Source: Orlajensenia flava (GTDB lineage: Bacteria > Actinomycetota > Actinomycetes > Actinomycetales > Microbacteriaceae). Taken from it: a DNA stretch of 64,000 nt. The stretch lies in NCBI RefSeq assembly GCF_004801905.1, contig NZ_SSSN01000002.1, positions 124,001 to 188,000 of the forward strand, in the 5' to 3' direction. Under the pieces are notes generated by a model, which ran no database searches, had not been told where the DNA came from, and saw nothing but the letters and a program-made list of their open reading frames with translations. How positions within the stretch are numbered: the first letter of the stretch is position 1; each line of letters begins with the position of its first letter. The translations under genes were made by a program, and so were the position numbers. This document shows, piece after piece, positions 1-8,126 of the stretch.

Positions 1-819
1 GTTCGGCGCTGCGCGCAGTCCGATCCGCACGCGTACCGGTCGCTCGACTGTCGGCTGGTCGCTGTCCTGAAGGAGCCGGGCGTTCGCGGCGACCAAGGCC
101 GGCCCGGGGGAGGTGCCGAGCTCGTCGCGGAGCCGCACGCGGAACGCGCCGAATGCCGCGATGGCCTGCTGCCGATCCCCGGCAGCCGCAAGCGCTTCGA
201 TGTACGCCAGGTGCAGGGCCTCGTCGAGCGGTCGCGCGCCGACGAGACGCGCTAGCTCCTCCACTGCCTGACGCGCCTCTCCGGCAGCCATCAGCAGCCG
301 CGGCCGCAAGCCGATCAGCGAGTCGCGCACCGCCGCCGCCGTGTCGTCGAGATCGTCTCGAATGGGGGAGTCCGCGAGATCGGCGCCCGGTTCGCCCCGC
401 CAGAGTGCGAGCGCCTCTTCGACGAGGCGAACGGCGGCCTCCGGGTCCTCCTCCGCCATCGCCTCGGCGGAACGGGCGAGCGACCGGGCCCGGCCCAGGT
501 CGATGCGTCTCTCGTCGGCATCGATCGCGTACCCGGACGCGGTCGAGGTGATCAGTCCGTCGGCCGCCACCGCGCGCAGGCGCGACACGAGCGTCTGCAG
601 GGCTGCCCGCGCGTTGCGGGGCGTGTCGTCGCCCCACAGGTCATCGATGATGGTCTCGACGCTCACCGGGCGGCGAGGGCCGGGTCGTCCCGCGGAGGCG
701 AGGACGACGACGAGCGCCTTCGCGAGAGTGCCGGGGGGCTCGACGAGTGCTCCGGAACGCCCCTCGATGAGCACCGGCCCCAGGAGGGCCACTCTCACGT
801 TGTCGTCGACGTTCAGCAC
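1..819 (-). CDS. BTAD-domain (SARP-like) transcriptional regulator, 3' end cut by window edge
   Basis: The frame stays open for 273 codons from a GTG at 819 to the left edge, so the C-terminus is missing. The first ~95 residues (beginning VLNVDDNVRVALLGPVLIEG) look like the winged-helix DNA-binding domain of SARP/AfsR-type regulators. Residues ~100-250 are helical repeats such as RRIDLGRARSLARSAE and ALHLAYIEALAAAGDRQQAI, as in the bacterial transcriptional activator domain. A second in-frame GTG lies at 798. Family members control secondary metabolism or local clusters; the target cannot be inferred because the downstream side is outside the window. It is divergent from the acetyltransferase gene next door. 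Whether an ATPase or TPR region follows is unknown. Confidence 0.8.
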   Translation of the reverse strand, partial: MLNVDDNVRVALLGPVLIEGRSGALVEPPGTLAKALVVVLASAGRPGPRRPVSVETIIDDLWGDDTPRNARAALQTLVSRLRAVAADGLITSTASGYAIDADERRIDLGRARSLARSAEAMAEEDPEAAVRLVEEALALWRGEPGADLADSPIRDDLDDTAAAVRDSLIGLRPRLLMAAGEARQAVEELARLVGARPLDEALHLAYIEALAAAGDRQQAIAAFGAFRVRLRDELGTSPGPALVAANARLLQDSDQPTVERPVRVRIGLRAAPN

Positions 820-869
820 TCTGCCGAGCCTACTTCTCCCAGTGGGTGCGGCTTAGGCTGGGACTCGCC

Positions 870-1886
870 ATGCCCGAATCCCTTGTCATCATCCGTTCCC
901 TGCTGCCCGCTGATCATGCCGCCGAGGCGGTCGTGGTCGCCGGGGCCTTCGCCGCCGGCCCGTACGGCCATCTGTCACTCACCGAGGCGCGCCGATCGTT
1001 CCAGAACGATTCCGGCGGGCGCGCCGCCGCCGGAGAGGTGTTCGTCGCGATCGTCGGCGACCGACTGGTGGGCTCCGCCACCGTCCTGCGTGGCGGTGGG
1101 AGGTACACCCGCGTCTCGCGAGAGGGTGAGGCCGAGATCCGCCTGCTCGCCGTCGATCCGGCGCACCAAGGCAGGGGCATCGCCGCGGCGTTGATGGCCG
1201 CCGCACTCGAGACGGCGGCCTCGTGGGGTGCCGACGCGCTCGTGCTCGACACCGGTCACCTGAACACACGGTCACAGGCGCTGTACGAACGCCTCGGCTT
1301 CGTGCGCCGGCCCGAGCGCGAGGCCGCCATCTCGGATGCGGATGTGACCGCCCTGGTCTACGCGTATCCCCTCCAGCAGGGTCTCGACGTGCGGGTTCGC
1401 CTCATGATGCCCGCGGAGACCGAGACGGTCGCCGAGCTGATCGATGCGGCGTACTCGCACGACTACGAGCTGCACGCCTCCTATCGGGCGAACATCGTCG
1501 CCGTGGCCGACCGGGCTCGCGACAACCAGGTCTGGGTGGCGGAGGATCGCGCATCCGGTCGGCTGATCGGTACCGTGACGACCCCGCACGCGGGGCGGGC
1601 GATCTCCGAGCTCGCCCAGGACGGCGAACTCGACTTCCGTCTCCTGGCCGTCGACCCCGCCGCCCGCCGATCGGGCATCGGAGAGTTGCTCACCCGCCAC
1701 GTCCTCATGCTGGCTCGCATCCGGCGTGCGGAGCGAGTGGTCATGAACAGTGGACCGGAGATGGTGGGCGCGCACCGGTTGTACGAGCGCATGGGGTTCA
1801 CGCGCATGCCCGACCGGGAGCCCATCATCGTGCGCGACGACGGCAGCACCCTGCAGTTGCTCGCCTTCGGGTACCGTCTCGGCTGA
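870..1886 (+). CDS. tandem GNAT-family N-acetyltransferase
   Basis: A 338-residue protein made of two GNAT acetyltransferase domains. The first (~1-165) has the acetyl-CoA pyrophosphate loop LLAVDPAHQGRGIAAALM near residue 93; the second (~175-338) has FRLLAVDPAARRSGIGELL near residue 260. Both end with the usual YERLGF / YERMGF motif. Acceptor substrate unknown. Two-domain GNATs include mycothiol synthase MshD, but I see no specific reason to call this mshD. I prefer ATG 870 over an upstream GTG at 846 because a TAGGCT -10-like hexamer (854-859) lies between them. A strong hairpin follows the stop. Confidence 0.85.
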   Translation: MPESLVIIRSLLPADHAAEAVVVAGAFAAGPYGHLSLTEARRSFQNDSGGRAAAGEVFVAIVGDRLVGSATVLRGGGRYTRVSREGEAEIRLLAVDPAHQGRGIAAALMAAALETAASWGADALVLDTGHLNTRSQALYERLGFVRRPEREAAISDADVTALVYAYPLQQGLDVRVRLMMPAETETVAELIDAAYSHDYELHASYRANIVAVADRARDNQVWVAEDRASGRLIGTVTTPHAGRAISELAQDGELDFRLLAVDPAARRSGIGELLTRHVLMLARIRRAERVVMNSGPEMVGAHRLYERMGFTRMPDREPIIVRDDGSTLQLLAFGYRLG

Positions 1887-1900
1887 GTCCCGCAGCACAT

Positions 1901-1938
1901 GGATGAGGCGCCGGCCCTCGTGGACCGGCGCCTCATCC
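1901..1938. terminator. hairpin between convergent genes, likely bidirectional terminator
   Basis: A perfect 14-bp inverted repeat (GGATGAGGCGCCGG and its complement) with a 10-nt loop lies between the stops of the acetyltransferase and the convergent M6 protease. No long T-run follows, which is common for actinobacterial terminators. Confidence 0.7.
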
Positions 1939-1943
1939 TTGCT

Positions 1944-4730
1944 CTATCCGGCGCGCGGCGGGGTGATGCGGATGAAGGCGATGCGGTTGCCGAACAGCGC
2001 AGCCTGCACCTCCACCTTCGTGCCGTAGCCCGCACCGGCGTCGGCGGGGTTGCCCGACCCGGCGAGGCCGAAGCCGAGATCCTCACCGTAGTAGTCGGTC
2101 GCCGGAGAACCATCCGGGTTAACGATGCGCGTCGAGTACGGCTGGCCGCCAACAGACGGCACCACGACCGACGCGTCGACGTCGCGCCAGAAGATGCCCG
2201 TCGGACGAACCTCGAGGCCGGGCACCCAACCCTGGTTGTCGGTGAAGGTCTTCACCGGCTTGGAGGCAGGCACGTCGGTGCAGTACTCGGTGAACGCGGC
2301 GTCGGTGATGCACTCCGTGAACGGATAGGTGTTGTGCAGGCCGAACGCAGCGTTGGACGACTGCGCGCGCGAGGGCATGTTCTTCAGCGTCGTCGGATCG
2401 AGCGCAGCCTCAGCGCCGGTGCGCCGCAGCGGATCGAAGTGCGAGTCGACGATGAGCAGACCACCCTTGGCGCCCCCGCTGGGCAGTGACGTGAGGTTGG
2501 ATGTCACGTGGTTGACGTCGCCGTACGTCGTGTCGCGGTACCAGACCAGGGCACCCGGCGCGTTGTACTTGATCTTCTGCACCTTCCAGGCGTCGTCGCT
2601 GTACACCGTCGTGTAGGCGTACTGCAGGCCGGCGTCGAAGCCGTCGAAGTTGCGCCACTCGACCAGGTAGTACTGCGCCTTGATCTGCGTGCCCGTGTCG
2701 ATGCGCCAGCCCGGGCCCGTCGTGTCGGTGTGGCTCGAGACGGTGTTCGTCCAGCCGTTGTCACCGGACTCCACGTCGTCGGTCCAGACCGCCGTGTCTC
2801 CGCTCATGAGGGCGAAGTCGTCGGCGAACCAACCACGTTCCTCGAAGGCCGCGTCGGTGTTGTAGCGCAGCCGGAGGTCGATGGTCTTGCCCGCGTAGGC
2901 GGCGAGGTCGACGTACTGGTGCGCCCATCCGTCAGACGATCCGGTGAGGCCGTGGCTGAGGTCGCCGAACGTCGCGAGATTGCCGTTTGGGTCCGGGTAG
3001 TCGTCCGGAGTCGACACCTCGGTGCCGTCCTCGGCGTAGACCCTCAGGTCGGTCCAGGTGCTGCCGCCATCCGTCGATGCCTCGATGAAGCCGAAGTCCC
3101 AGTCCTGCTCGATGACGTAGTTGTTGTTCATCCAGAACTTGGCGTCAGCCGGAACGTCGAGGCTGCGGGTCAACCGCACGTCGGCCCACGACTGGTCGGC
3201 ACCGGACCACCACATGTTCGTTCCGCTGGTAGGCGTCGCGAGGGTGACGACCTTGTCGGGCAGGTTGATCTTCGCGCCGTCCTCGGTGTACTTGATGGGG
3301 CGGGATGCCTGGCTCATCGCCAGCGTGCGCGTCTTGTCGCCGGGGTTGATCACCTCGGGGTCGTTCCAGCCCAGCACGTACTTGTCCCAGATGCCCATGT
3401 GGGTCGGCATCGACTGGAAGATCGGTCCGGTGTGGGATCCCGATGACATCAGGTCCCAGAAGTCGATGTCCGACTCGGCGGAACCCGAGGTGTCGTACAG
3501 GTCGGGCAGTCCGAGGTCGTGGCCGTACTCGTGAGCGAAAACGCCGACGCCCGAGTCCTCGGGCTGCACGATGTAGTTCGACACCTTGAGGTTCGAGCCG
3601 GGGATGGCTGCGCCACCCGCGACGGCGGACGAGTGCGCCCAGATGGCATAGGTGCCCTGAGCTCCGCCGCCGCCGGACTTGTCCTCACCGGCGTGCACGA
3701 GGACGACGTGGTCGATCACGCCGTCGGGCTCGTTGTAGTTGCCGTCGCCGTCCCGGTCGCCCTGGTCCTCCTGGTCGTAGTCGGCCCACGGGAAGTTCGG
3801 CTGCGCCTTCGCGAGAGCGGCCACGGCGTCGATCGGCAGCTGGCCCGCTCCGAGCTTGTTGTCGGGGTGACCCTGCATGTCCTGGATGGCTCCGGCCTCC
3901 CAGACGCCGTCGGCGTTGAGGTGGCAGGTGCTCGCACCGTAGTAGGCCTCGGAGTGCGGCACGGACACCCATGGGGTGGCCTCGCCGGTCACCGTGTATG
4001 CGCCCTGCGACATCTCCTCGTACATGTTCTTCATGGTGTACCCGGAGATGTCGAAGCCCTTCTTGCCGTCCGGCCCCGTGAGGTCGGTGCGCACGCGCTT
4101 CGTGATGCCCTTGGAGGTGTAGAGCATGTCGTTGTAGTGCTTGGACGAGAAGTCGGGCACCCACATCGAGTTGTTGTCGAGCTTGGACGCGTTGGCGGGG
4201 TTCGGGATGGTGTTGTTCGTCGGGCCGCTCTGCACGTCGCCCGGCTTGCACTCCGTCGAGCCGAACTCGGTCGGAACCTGGACCCCGGTGAAGTCGTCTT
4301 TGGCCTGGTCGTTGAACTCGACCAGGATCGTCAGGAGCTTGGCCTTCTGGGTCGTCTTGGACTTCTTGTAGAAGTTCTTGAGCCACTGCGGGCTCTTGCC
4401 CGTCTTGATGGACTGCGCCTCGAGCTTGGAGAGGCCCTCCGCGGCCACGGGGTTTCCGGCGGCGTACTTCTCGTCGATGCTCGTGGCCTTGGCCAGGGCG
4501 TCTTGCTGTCCGGTGGCGTCGACGGTGACGTCCGCCGTGAAGGCGTCCTCCGCTCGGGGCTCGACGTAGTTCATGTAGTACTCGGAATCGCTGATCACCG
4601 GTGGCGCGTAGCCCGGTGATGCCGTGGCTGTCCCGACCGCTGCCGTCGTCGCGAGACCCGCGACGACGAGGGCGACGATGGGGACGGCCGCGATCGCACG
4701 CCTGCGCGTGCGAACGTTCTTCCCTGACAT
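1944..4730 (-). CDS. secreted M6-family (immune inhibitor A-like) zinc metalloprotease
   Basis: 928 residues with an Arg-rich n-region and hydrophobic stretch (MSGKNVRTRRR, then AAVPIVALVVAGLA) ending near ATASPG, a Sec signal peptide. The zinc site H400-E-Y-G-H404 is followed by DLGLPDLYD, the pattern of M6 peptidases such as Bacillus InhA, which cleave host or environmental proteins outside the cell. The downstream part has the conserved THMGIWDKYVLGW stretch and then beta-rich modules (ADFALMSG-type regions and repeated YxVEWRNFDGFD) that fit the C-terminal region of InhA-like proteins. I chose ATG 4730 because GAGGAG sits just upstream; an upstream in-frame ATG at 4883 would bury the signal peptide. 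The length is typical for the family. Likely exported and processed; substrate unknown. Confidence 0.9.
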   Translation of the reverse strand: MSGKNVRTRRRAIAAVPIVALVVAGLATTAAVGTATASPGYAPPVISDSEYYMNYVEPRAEDAFTADVTVDATGQQDALAKATSIDEKYAAGNPVAAEGLSKLEAQSIKTGKSPQWLKNFYKKSKTTQKAKLLTILVEFNDQAKDDFTGVQVPTEFGSTECKPGDVQSGPTNNTIPNPANASKLDNNSMWVPDFSSKHYNDMLYTSKGITKRVRTDLTGPDGKKGFDISGYTMKNMYEEMSQGAYTVTGEATPWVSVPHSEAYYGASTCHLNADGVWEAGAIQDMQGHPDNKLGAGQLPIDAVAALAKAQPNFPWADYDQEDQGDRDGDGNYNEPDGVIDHVVLVHAGEDKSGGGGAQGTYAIWAHSSAVAGGAAIPGSNLKVSNYIVQPEDSGVGVFAHEYGHDLGLPDLYDTSGSAESDIDFWDLMSSGSHTGPIFQSMPTHMGIWDKYVLGWNDPEVINPGDKTRTLAMSQASRPIKYTEDGAKINLPDKVVTLATPTSGTNMWWSGADQSWADVRLTRSLDVPADAKFWMNNNYVIEQDWDFGFIEASTDGGSTWTDLRVYAEDGTEVSTPDDYPDPNGNLATFGDLSHGLTGSSDGWAHQYVDLAAYAGKTIDLRLRYNTDAAFEERGWFADDFALMSGDTAVWTDDVESGDNGWTNTVSSHTDTTGPGWRIDTGTQIKAQYYLVEWRNFDGFDAGLQYAYTTVYSDDAWKVQKIKYNAPGALVWYRDTTYGDVNHVTSNLTSLPSGGAKGGLLIVDSHFDPLRRTGAEAALDPTTLKNMPSRAQSSNAAFGLHNTYPFTECITDAAFTEYCTDVPASKPVKTFTDNQGWVPGLEVRPTGIFWRDVDASVVVPSVGGQPYSTRIVNPDGSPATDYYGEDLGFGLAGSGNPADAGAGYGTKVEVQAALFGNRIAFIRITPPRAG

Positions 4731-4894
4731 GCTGCTCCTCTCGAGTGCCCGGTCGGCGGTGACCGGAGGGCACGAAGTGACGCCCGCTGCTTTGTGCGGG
4801 CTTAGAGGCATATTGCCGTTCCCTATGAGAGAAGGGAAGAGTCCTGGCCCATATCCGGGGGACATTTTTCCTGCCCGCAACATAAGCTGCTCTC
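4731..4894. promoter_or_regulatory. divergent promoter region and structured leader of the M6 protease gene
   Basis: 164 bp separate the divergent M6 protease and DUF3060 starts. Toward the protease the leader contains two hairpins: 4745-4773 (GTGCCCGGTC pairing with GACCGG-GGGCAC, three-base bulge) and 4782-4801 (GCCCGC/GCGGGC, 8-nt loop), followed by the Shine-Dalgarno GAGGAG. Toward DUF3060 there is a TAAGCT hexamer (4883-4888) exactly 6 nt before its ATG, predicting a leaderless transcript. No protein-binding site is recognised. Confidence 0.45.
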
Positions 4895-5455
4895 ATGAAG
4901 CGGATGGCGGCGGCTCTCGGGGCCGGAATGCTCGTCGCGCTCCTCGCGGGGTGCGTGCCGATGATCCCGAACGTCCCCGGCGACAGGAACCCCGCATCCG
5001 GGCGCAACGGGGGAGTCGCTCCGCGGGACGAGAGCCAGCCGACACCCGAGTCGCCGATCGCCCCGCCGCGGGACGTGCGGTGCGGCGACGGACAGGACGT
5101 CACACTCGACGCGCAGGGACGGACCTTCACGGTGACCGGCCAGTGCGGAACCGTCAACCTCAAGGGTCAGGCGCTGACCGTGACCGTGGACCATGCCGAC
5201 GGCGTGTCGATCAGCGGCCAGGCCATCGTCGTGAAGGTGGGCGACGCCGTCGGGGGCCTGCAGATCAATGGCAACGCGAACGCCGTTCAGACCGGCGACC
5301 TCGGCGCCGTCTCCGTCTCCGGCCAGGGCAATCAGATCACGGCGAAGGCGCTCGGTGCACTCAGCATCAGCGGCAACGACAACACGGTCACCGGTGACAC
5401 CGACCCGACGACGTCGGACGTCAACGGTCAGGGCAACGTGGTGCGACGCAGCTGA
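4895..5455 (+). CDS. DUF3060 lipoprotein
   Basis: 186 residues. A short signal peptide ends in the lipobox LLAGC, so Cys21 would be lipidated and the protein anchored on the outer face of the membrane. A Pro/Asn-rich linker follows, then from about residue 65 a repetitive beta-structure rich in G, N and V (VNLKGQALTVTVDHADG, VSISGQAIVVKVGDA, LSISGNDNTVTGDT) as in DUF3060 proteins, which probably form a short beta-solenoid. Function unknown. It is divergent from the secreted M6 protease; co-regulation is possible but not shown. Confidence 0.8.
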   Translation: MKRMAAALGAGMLVALLAGCVPMIPNVPGDRNPASGRNGGVAPRDESQPTPESPIAPPRDVRCGDGQDVTLDAQGRTFTVTGQCGTVNLKGQALTVTVDHADGVSISGQAIVVKVGDAVGGLQINGNANAVQTGDLGAVSVSGQGNQITAKALGALSISGNDNTVTGDTDPTTSDVNGQGNVVRRS

Positions 5456-5482
5456 GCCGCGCCGCGCTTATCAGCGCTCGTC

Positions 5483-6142
5483 TCAGCGCAGGGTGCGGCG
5501 GCTCGTGATCTGACCGGTGTCGAATCCGAGCAGGTGCAGCCCTCCGTGGAAGCGCGCGTGCTCCACCTTGATGCAGCGGTCCATCACGACCGTGAGCCCT
5601 TCCGCCTCCGCGTCGTAAGCCGCTTCCTCGTTCCAGATTCCCAGCTGCACCCAGATGGTCTTGGCACCGGCAGCCACCACCTGATCGACGACCGAGGGGA
5701 TGTCGCTGCCGCGGCGGAACACGACGACGATGTCCGGCACCTCCGGAAGCGAGGCGAGGTCGGGGTACGCCTTCTCGCCGAGGATCTCGTCGGCGTTGGG
5801 ATTGACGAAGTACAGCCGGTAGTCGCTGCTCTGCTGCAGGTAGGTACCGACGAAGTAGCTCGAGCGAGCGGCGTTCGGGGAGGCTCCGACGATGGCGACG
5901 GATTTCGCGGCCCGCAGGATGCGCAGCCGCTCCTTGGCGTCGGGTCCCACCCAGGTTCGTTGCGATCGAAGCAGCTTCGCGAGCGGCGAAGACGCGGGCA
6001 GGTCGCAGCTCAGACCGTTGACGAGTCGGATGATCTCGGTCGGGTCGTCCGTCTCAGTCTGGGCATCCGTGTCGGCCTGGGCATCCGTGTCTTCCTGGGC
6101 ATCCGTGTCGGCCCGGGCATCCGTGTCAGTCACCGTGCTCAT
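5483..6142 (-). CDS. CoA-binding (YccU-type) protein with a repetitive acidic N-terminus
   Basis: 219 residues. The C-terminal ~165 form a Rossmann CoA-binding domain: VAIVGASPNAARSSYFVGTY, then VNPNADEILGEKAYPDLASL and the conserved MDRCIKVEHAR. Its ATG overlaps the metY stop by 4 bp (ATGA), so the two are cotranscribed. The first ~35 residues are unlike the family: DTDARA, DTDAQE, DTDAQA, DTDAQT, a six-residue repeat encoded by an 18-bp tandem repeat. The usual role of these small CoA-binding proteins is unknown; pairing with metY is a recurrent arrangement in actinobacteria. Confidence 0.85.
   Translation of the reverse strand: MSTVTDTDARADTDAQEDTDAQADTDAQTETDDPTEIIRLVNGLSCDLPASSPLAKLLRSQRTWVGPDAKERLRILRAAKSVAIVGASPNAARSSYFVGTYLQQSSDYRLYFVNPNADEILGEKAYPDLASLPEVPDIVVVFRRGSDIPSVVDQVVAAGAKTIWVQLGIWNEEAAYDAEAEGLTVVMDRCIKVEHARFHGGLHLLGFDTGQITSRRTLR
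6051..6132. repeat. 18-bp tandem repeat inside the CoA-binding gene
   Basis: Four near-identical 18-bp units begin at 6051, 6069, 6087 and 6105 (core TGGGCATCCGTGTC), plus a partial fifth. They encode the DTDAQx repeats at the protein N-terminus. Unit length is a multiple of three, so copy-number change would keep the frame. Confidence 0.85.
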
Positions 6143-7434
6143 CGGTTCGCTCCAATCGCGGCGTCGAGCGCCTGGTCGAGGTCGTAGATGATGTCGTCGA
6201 CGTCCTCGATACCAACGCTAATCCTGATGATGCCCGGAAGGACCCCGGCATCGACCAATTGCTGCTCGCTGAGCTGCGCGTGGGTCGTCGATGCGGGGTG
6301 GATGATGAGCGTCTTCGCGTCGCCGATGTTGGCGACGTGGCTGGCGAGGTCGACCGACTCGATGAGCTTCTGTCCCACCGCGCGACCGCCCTTCACCTCG
6401 AAGCTGAACACCGACCCCGGGCCGATCGGCAAGTACTTCTCCGCGCGGGCGTGATGATGGTGCGACGGGAGCCCCGCCCAGTTGACGCCCTCGATGCGAT
6501 CGTCCGCCGCGAGCCACTCCGCCACCGCGCGGGCGTTGTCGACGTGGGCCTGGATGCGGTACGGCAGCGTCTCTACTCCCTGGGCCAACTGGAACGCCGC
6601 CTGCGCCTGCAGGCTCGGGCCGATGTCGCGCAGTTGCTCGGCGCGCAGGCGCGTGAGGAACGCATATTCGCCGAAGTTGCCCGACCACTCCAGGCCGCCG
6701 TAGCTCGGCACCGGCTGACCGAACAGCGGGAACTTCTCGCTGTGCCAGTCGAACCGCCCGCTCTCGACGACGACTCCGCCGAGGGTCGTGCCGTGGCCGC
6801 CGAGGAACTTGGTGGCCGAGTGCGTCACGACATCCGCCCCCCATTCGATCGGACGGTTGAGGTAGGGCGTCGCGATGGTCGAGTCGATGATGAGCGGAAT
6901 GCCATGCGCGTGGGCGACGTCGGCGAGCCCGGTGATGTCGGCGATGTCCCCGGACGGATTGGCGATCGTCTCGGCGAACAGCAGCTTGGTGTTGTCCTGG
7001 ATCGCCGCGGCGTACGCATCGGGTTCGGAGCTCTGTACGAACGTGGTCTCCACCCCGAAGCGGCGCAGGGTCACGTCGAGCTGGGTGATGGATCCGCCGT
7101 AGAGGTTCGCCGACGCGACGATGTGGTCACCGGCGCCCACGAGGCTCGCGAAGGTGATGTACTGCGCGGAGAGGCCGCTCGCGGTGGCGACGGCACCGAG
7201 TCCGCCCTCCAGGCTCGCGACGCGCTCCTCGAAGCTCGCGACCGTGGGGTTGGCCAGCCGCGAGTAGATGTTGCCGTACTTCTGCAGCGCGAACCGGGCT
7301 GCGGCGTCCGAGGCGTCGTCGAACACGAACGCCGTGGACTGGTAGATCGGCAGCGCTCGGGCGCCGGTCACCGCGTCGGGGATGTTGCCGGCGTGGATTG
7401 CCCGCGTCTTGAAGCCGTACTCGCGATCTGCCAT
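6139..7434 (-). CDS. metY: O-acetylhomoserine sulfhydrylase (bifunctional OAH aminocarboxypropyltransferase / cysteine synthase)
   Basis: 431 residues, the usual length of this Cys/Met-metabolism PLP enzyme. N-terminus GFKTRAIHAGNIPDAVTGAR and YQSTAFVF are typical. The PLP lysine is K209 in HSATKFLGGHGTTLGG, and FAETIANPSGDIADI precedes it. It makes homocysteine from O-acetylhomoserine and sulfide in direct-sulfhydrylation methionine synthesis. First gene of an operon with the CoA-binding protein. A TAGCGT hexamer 7 nt before the ATG suggests a leaderless start and leaves no space for a SAM riboswitch. Confidence 0.93.
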   Translation of the reverse strand: MADREYGFKTRAIHAGNIPDAVTGARALPIYQSTAFVFDDASDAAARFALQKYGNIYSRLANPTVASFEERVASLEGGLGAVATASGLSAQYITFASLVGAGDHIVASANLYGGSITQLDVTLRRFGVETTFVQSSEPDAYAAAIQDNTKLLFAETIANPSGDIADITGLADVAHAHGIPLIIDSTIATPYLNRPIEWGADVVTHSATKFLGGHGTTLGGVVVESGRFDWHSEKFPLFGQPVPSYGGLEWSGNFGEYAFLTRLRAEQLRDIGPSLQAQAAFQLAQGVETLPYRIQAHVDNARAVAEWLAADDRIEGVNWAGLPSHHHHARAEKYLPIGPGSVFSFEVKGGRAVGQKLIESVDLASHVANIGDAKTLIIHPASTTHAQLSEQQLVDAGVLPGIIRISVGIEDVDDIIYDLDQALDAAIGANR

Positions 7435-7441
7435 GCCTCAA

Positions 7442-7447
7442 ACGCTA
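7442..7447 (-). promoter_or_regulatory. -10 element of metY (leaderless start)
   Basis: TAGCGT on the minus strand, with 7 nt to the metY ATG, puts the predicted transcription start at the start codon. Inferred from spacing only. Confidence 0.45.
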
Positions 7448-7456
7448 CCGGCGTCG

Positions 7457-7479
7457 CGCGACGGGCTCGGCCCGTCGCG
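7457..7479 (-). terminator. GC-rich hairpin after the isochorismatase gene
   Basis: A perfect 10-bp inverted repeat (CGCGACGGGC / GCCCGTCGCG) around a TCG triloop lies downstream of the isochorismatase-fold gene and just upstream of the metY promoter. There is no T-tail. It fits a transcript end that insulates metY. Confidence 0.55.
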
Positions 7480-7512
7480 TAACCGGGGGCAATCGGCGCA
7501 TCCGCGGCGTGC

Positions 7513-8088
7513 TCACGCCGGGTCTCCGGTCGCCTCGAGCAGGTCGGCCGTCGCCACCACTCGGGCGAATCCGCCACCGTGAAGGTTGACGGCGGTGGCA
7601 CGGGTCAACTCGTCGGCGGTGAGGCGGGCGCCGTCCGTGCCCTCGAGGTCGAACGTGTGCGTCGCGTCGAGTGGCACGATCACGTCGTACCCGAGGTTGC
7701 CGCCCATCCGCGCCGTCGTCTCGACGCACATGTTCGTCTGGATGCCGACGATCACGATCTGGTGGATGTCGCGCTCGCCCAGCCAGCCGTGGAGGTCGGG
7801 GTCGCCGTAGAACGCGGAGTTGACCTGTTTGGTCACGAGGAGGTCGTGGCGCGCGTCGGCGACGACCGGCTTGAATGCATTGCCGGGCTGGCCGACGTCG
7901 AGCGGGGAATCGGGCGCGACGGAATCGTGGCGCACCAGCACGACGGGGCGATCGGCATCCGTCCACTCGGCAAGGATGGCGCCGATGTTCGCCTCAGCGC
8001 CGGGGTTGTCGCGCTCACCCCAACCCGGATCCTCGAAGCCCTTCTGCACGTCGATCACGATGAGGGCGGCGTTGTCGTCGATCTGCAT
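7513..8088 (-). CDS. isochorismatase-fold cysteine hydrolase
   Basis: 191 residues from ATG 8088. The catalytic triad of cysteine hydrolases is visible: D13 (LIVIDVQ), K87 (LLVTKQVNSAF) and C121 (QTNMCVET). Members hydrolyse isochorismate, nicotinamide, N-carbamoylsarcosine and other amides; the substrate here cannot be assigned. I reject the upstream in-frame ATG at 8133 because it runs into the divergent MFS promoter and coding region. Only 38 bp separate this start from the MFS exporter. Confidence 0.85.
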   Translation of the reverse strand: MQIDDNAALIVIDVQKGFEDPGWGERDNPGAEANIGAILAEWTDADRPVVLVRHDSVAPDSPLDVGQPGNAFKPVVADARHDLLVTKQVNSAFYGDPDLHGWLGERDIHQIVIVGIQTNMCVETTARMGGNLGYDVIVPLDATHTFDLEGTDGARLTADELTRATAVNLHGGGFARVVATADLLEATGDPA

Positions 8089-8113
8089 GAGCCCATCGTG
8101 CCCTACGGCGGCA

Positions 8114-8119
8114 TAGCAT
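8114..8119 (+). promoter_or_regulatory. -10 element of the MFS gene (leaderless start)
   Basis: TAGCAT followed by 7 nt and the GTG start codon; no convincing Shine-Dalgarno. Confidence 0.4.
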
Positions 8120-8126
8120 CGAGAGA

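Noticed and set aside
870-1886. Mycothiol synthase (mshD)
   Set aside because: Two GNAT domains alone are not specific, and no mycothiol gene or distinctive motif supports it.
3685-5163. 492-codon minus-strand frame overlapping the M6 protease
   Set aside because: Alternate frame of the protease; the true frame has signal peptide and HEYGH zinc motif.
7435-7512. SAM riboswitch before metY
   Set aside because: The space is under 80 bp, contains the terminator hairpin of the previous gene and a -10 seven nt from the ATG.
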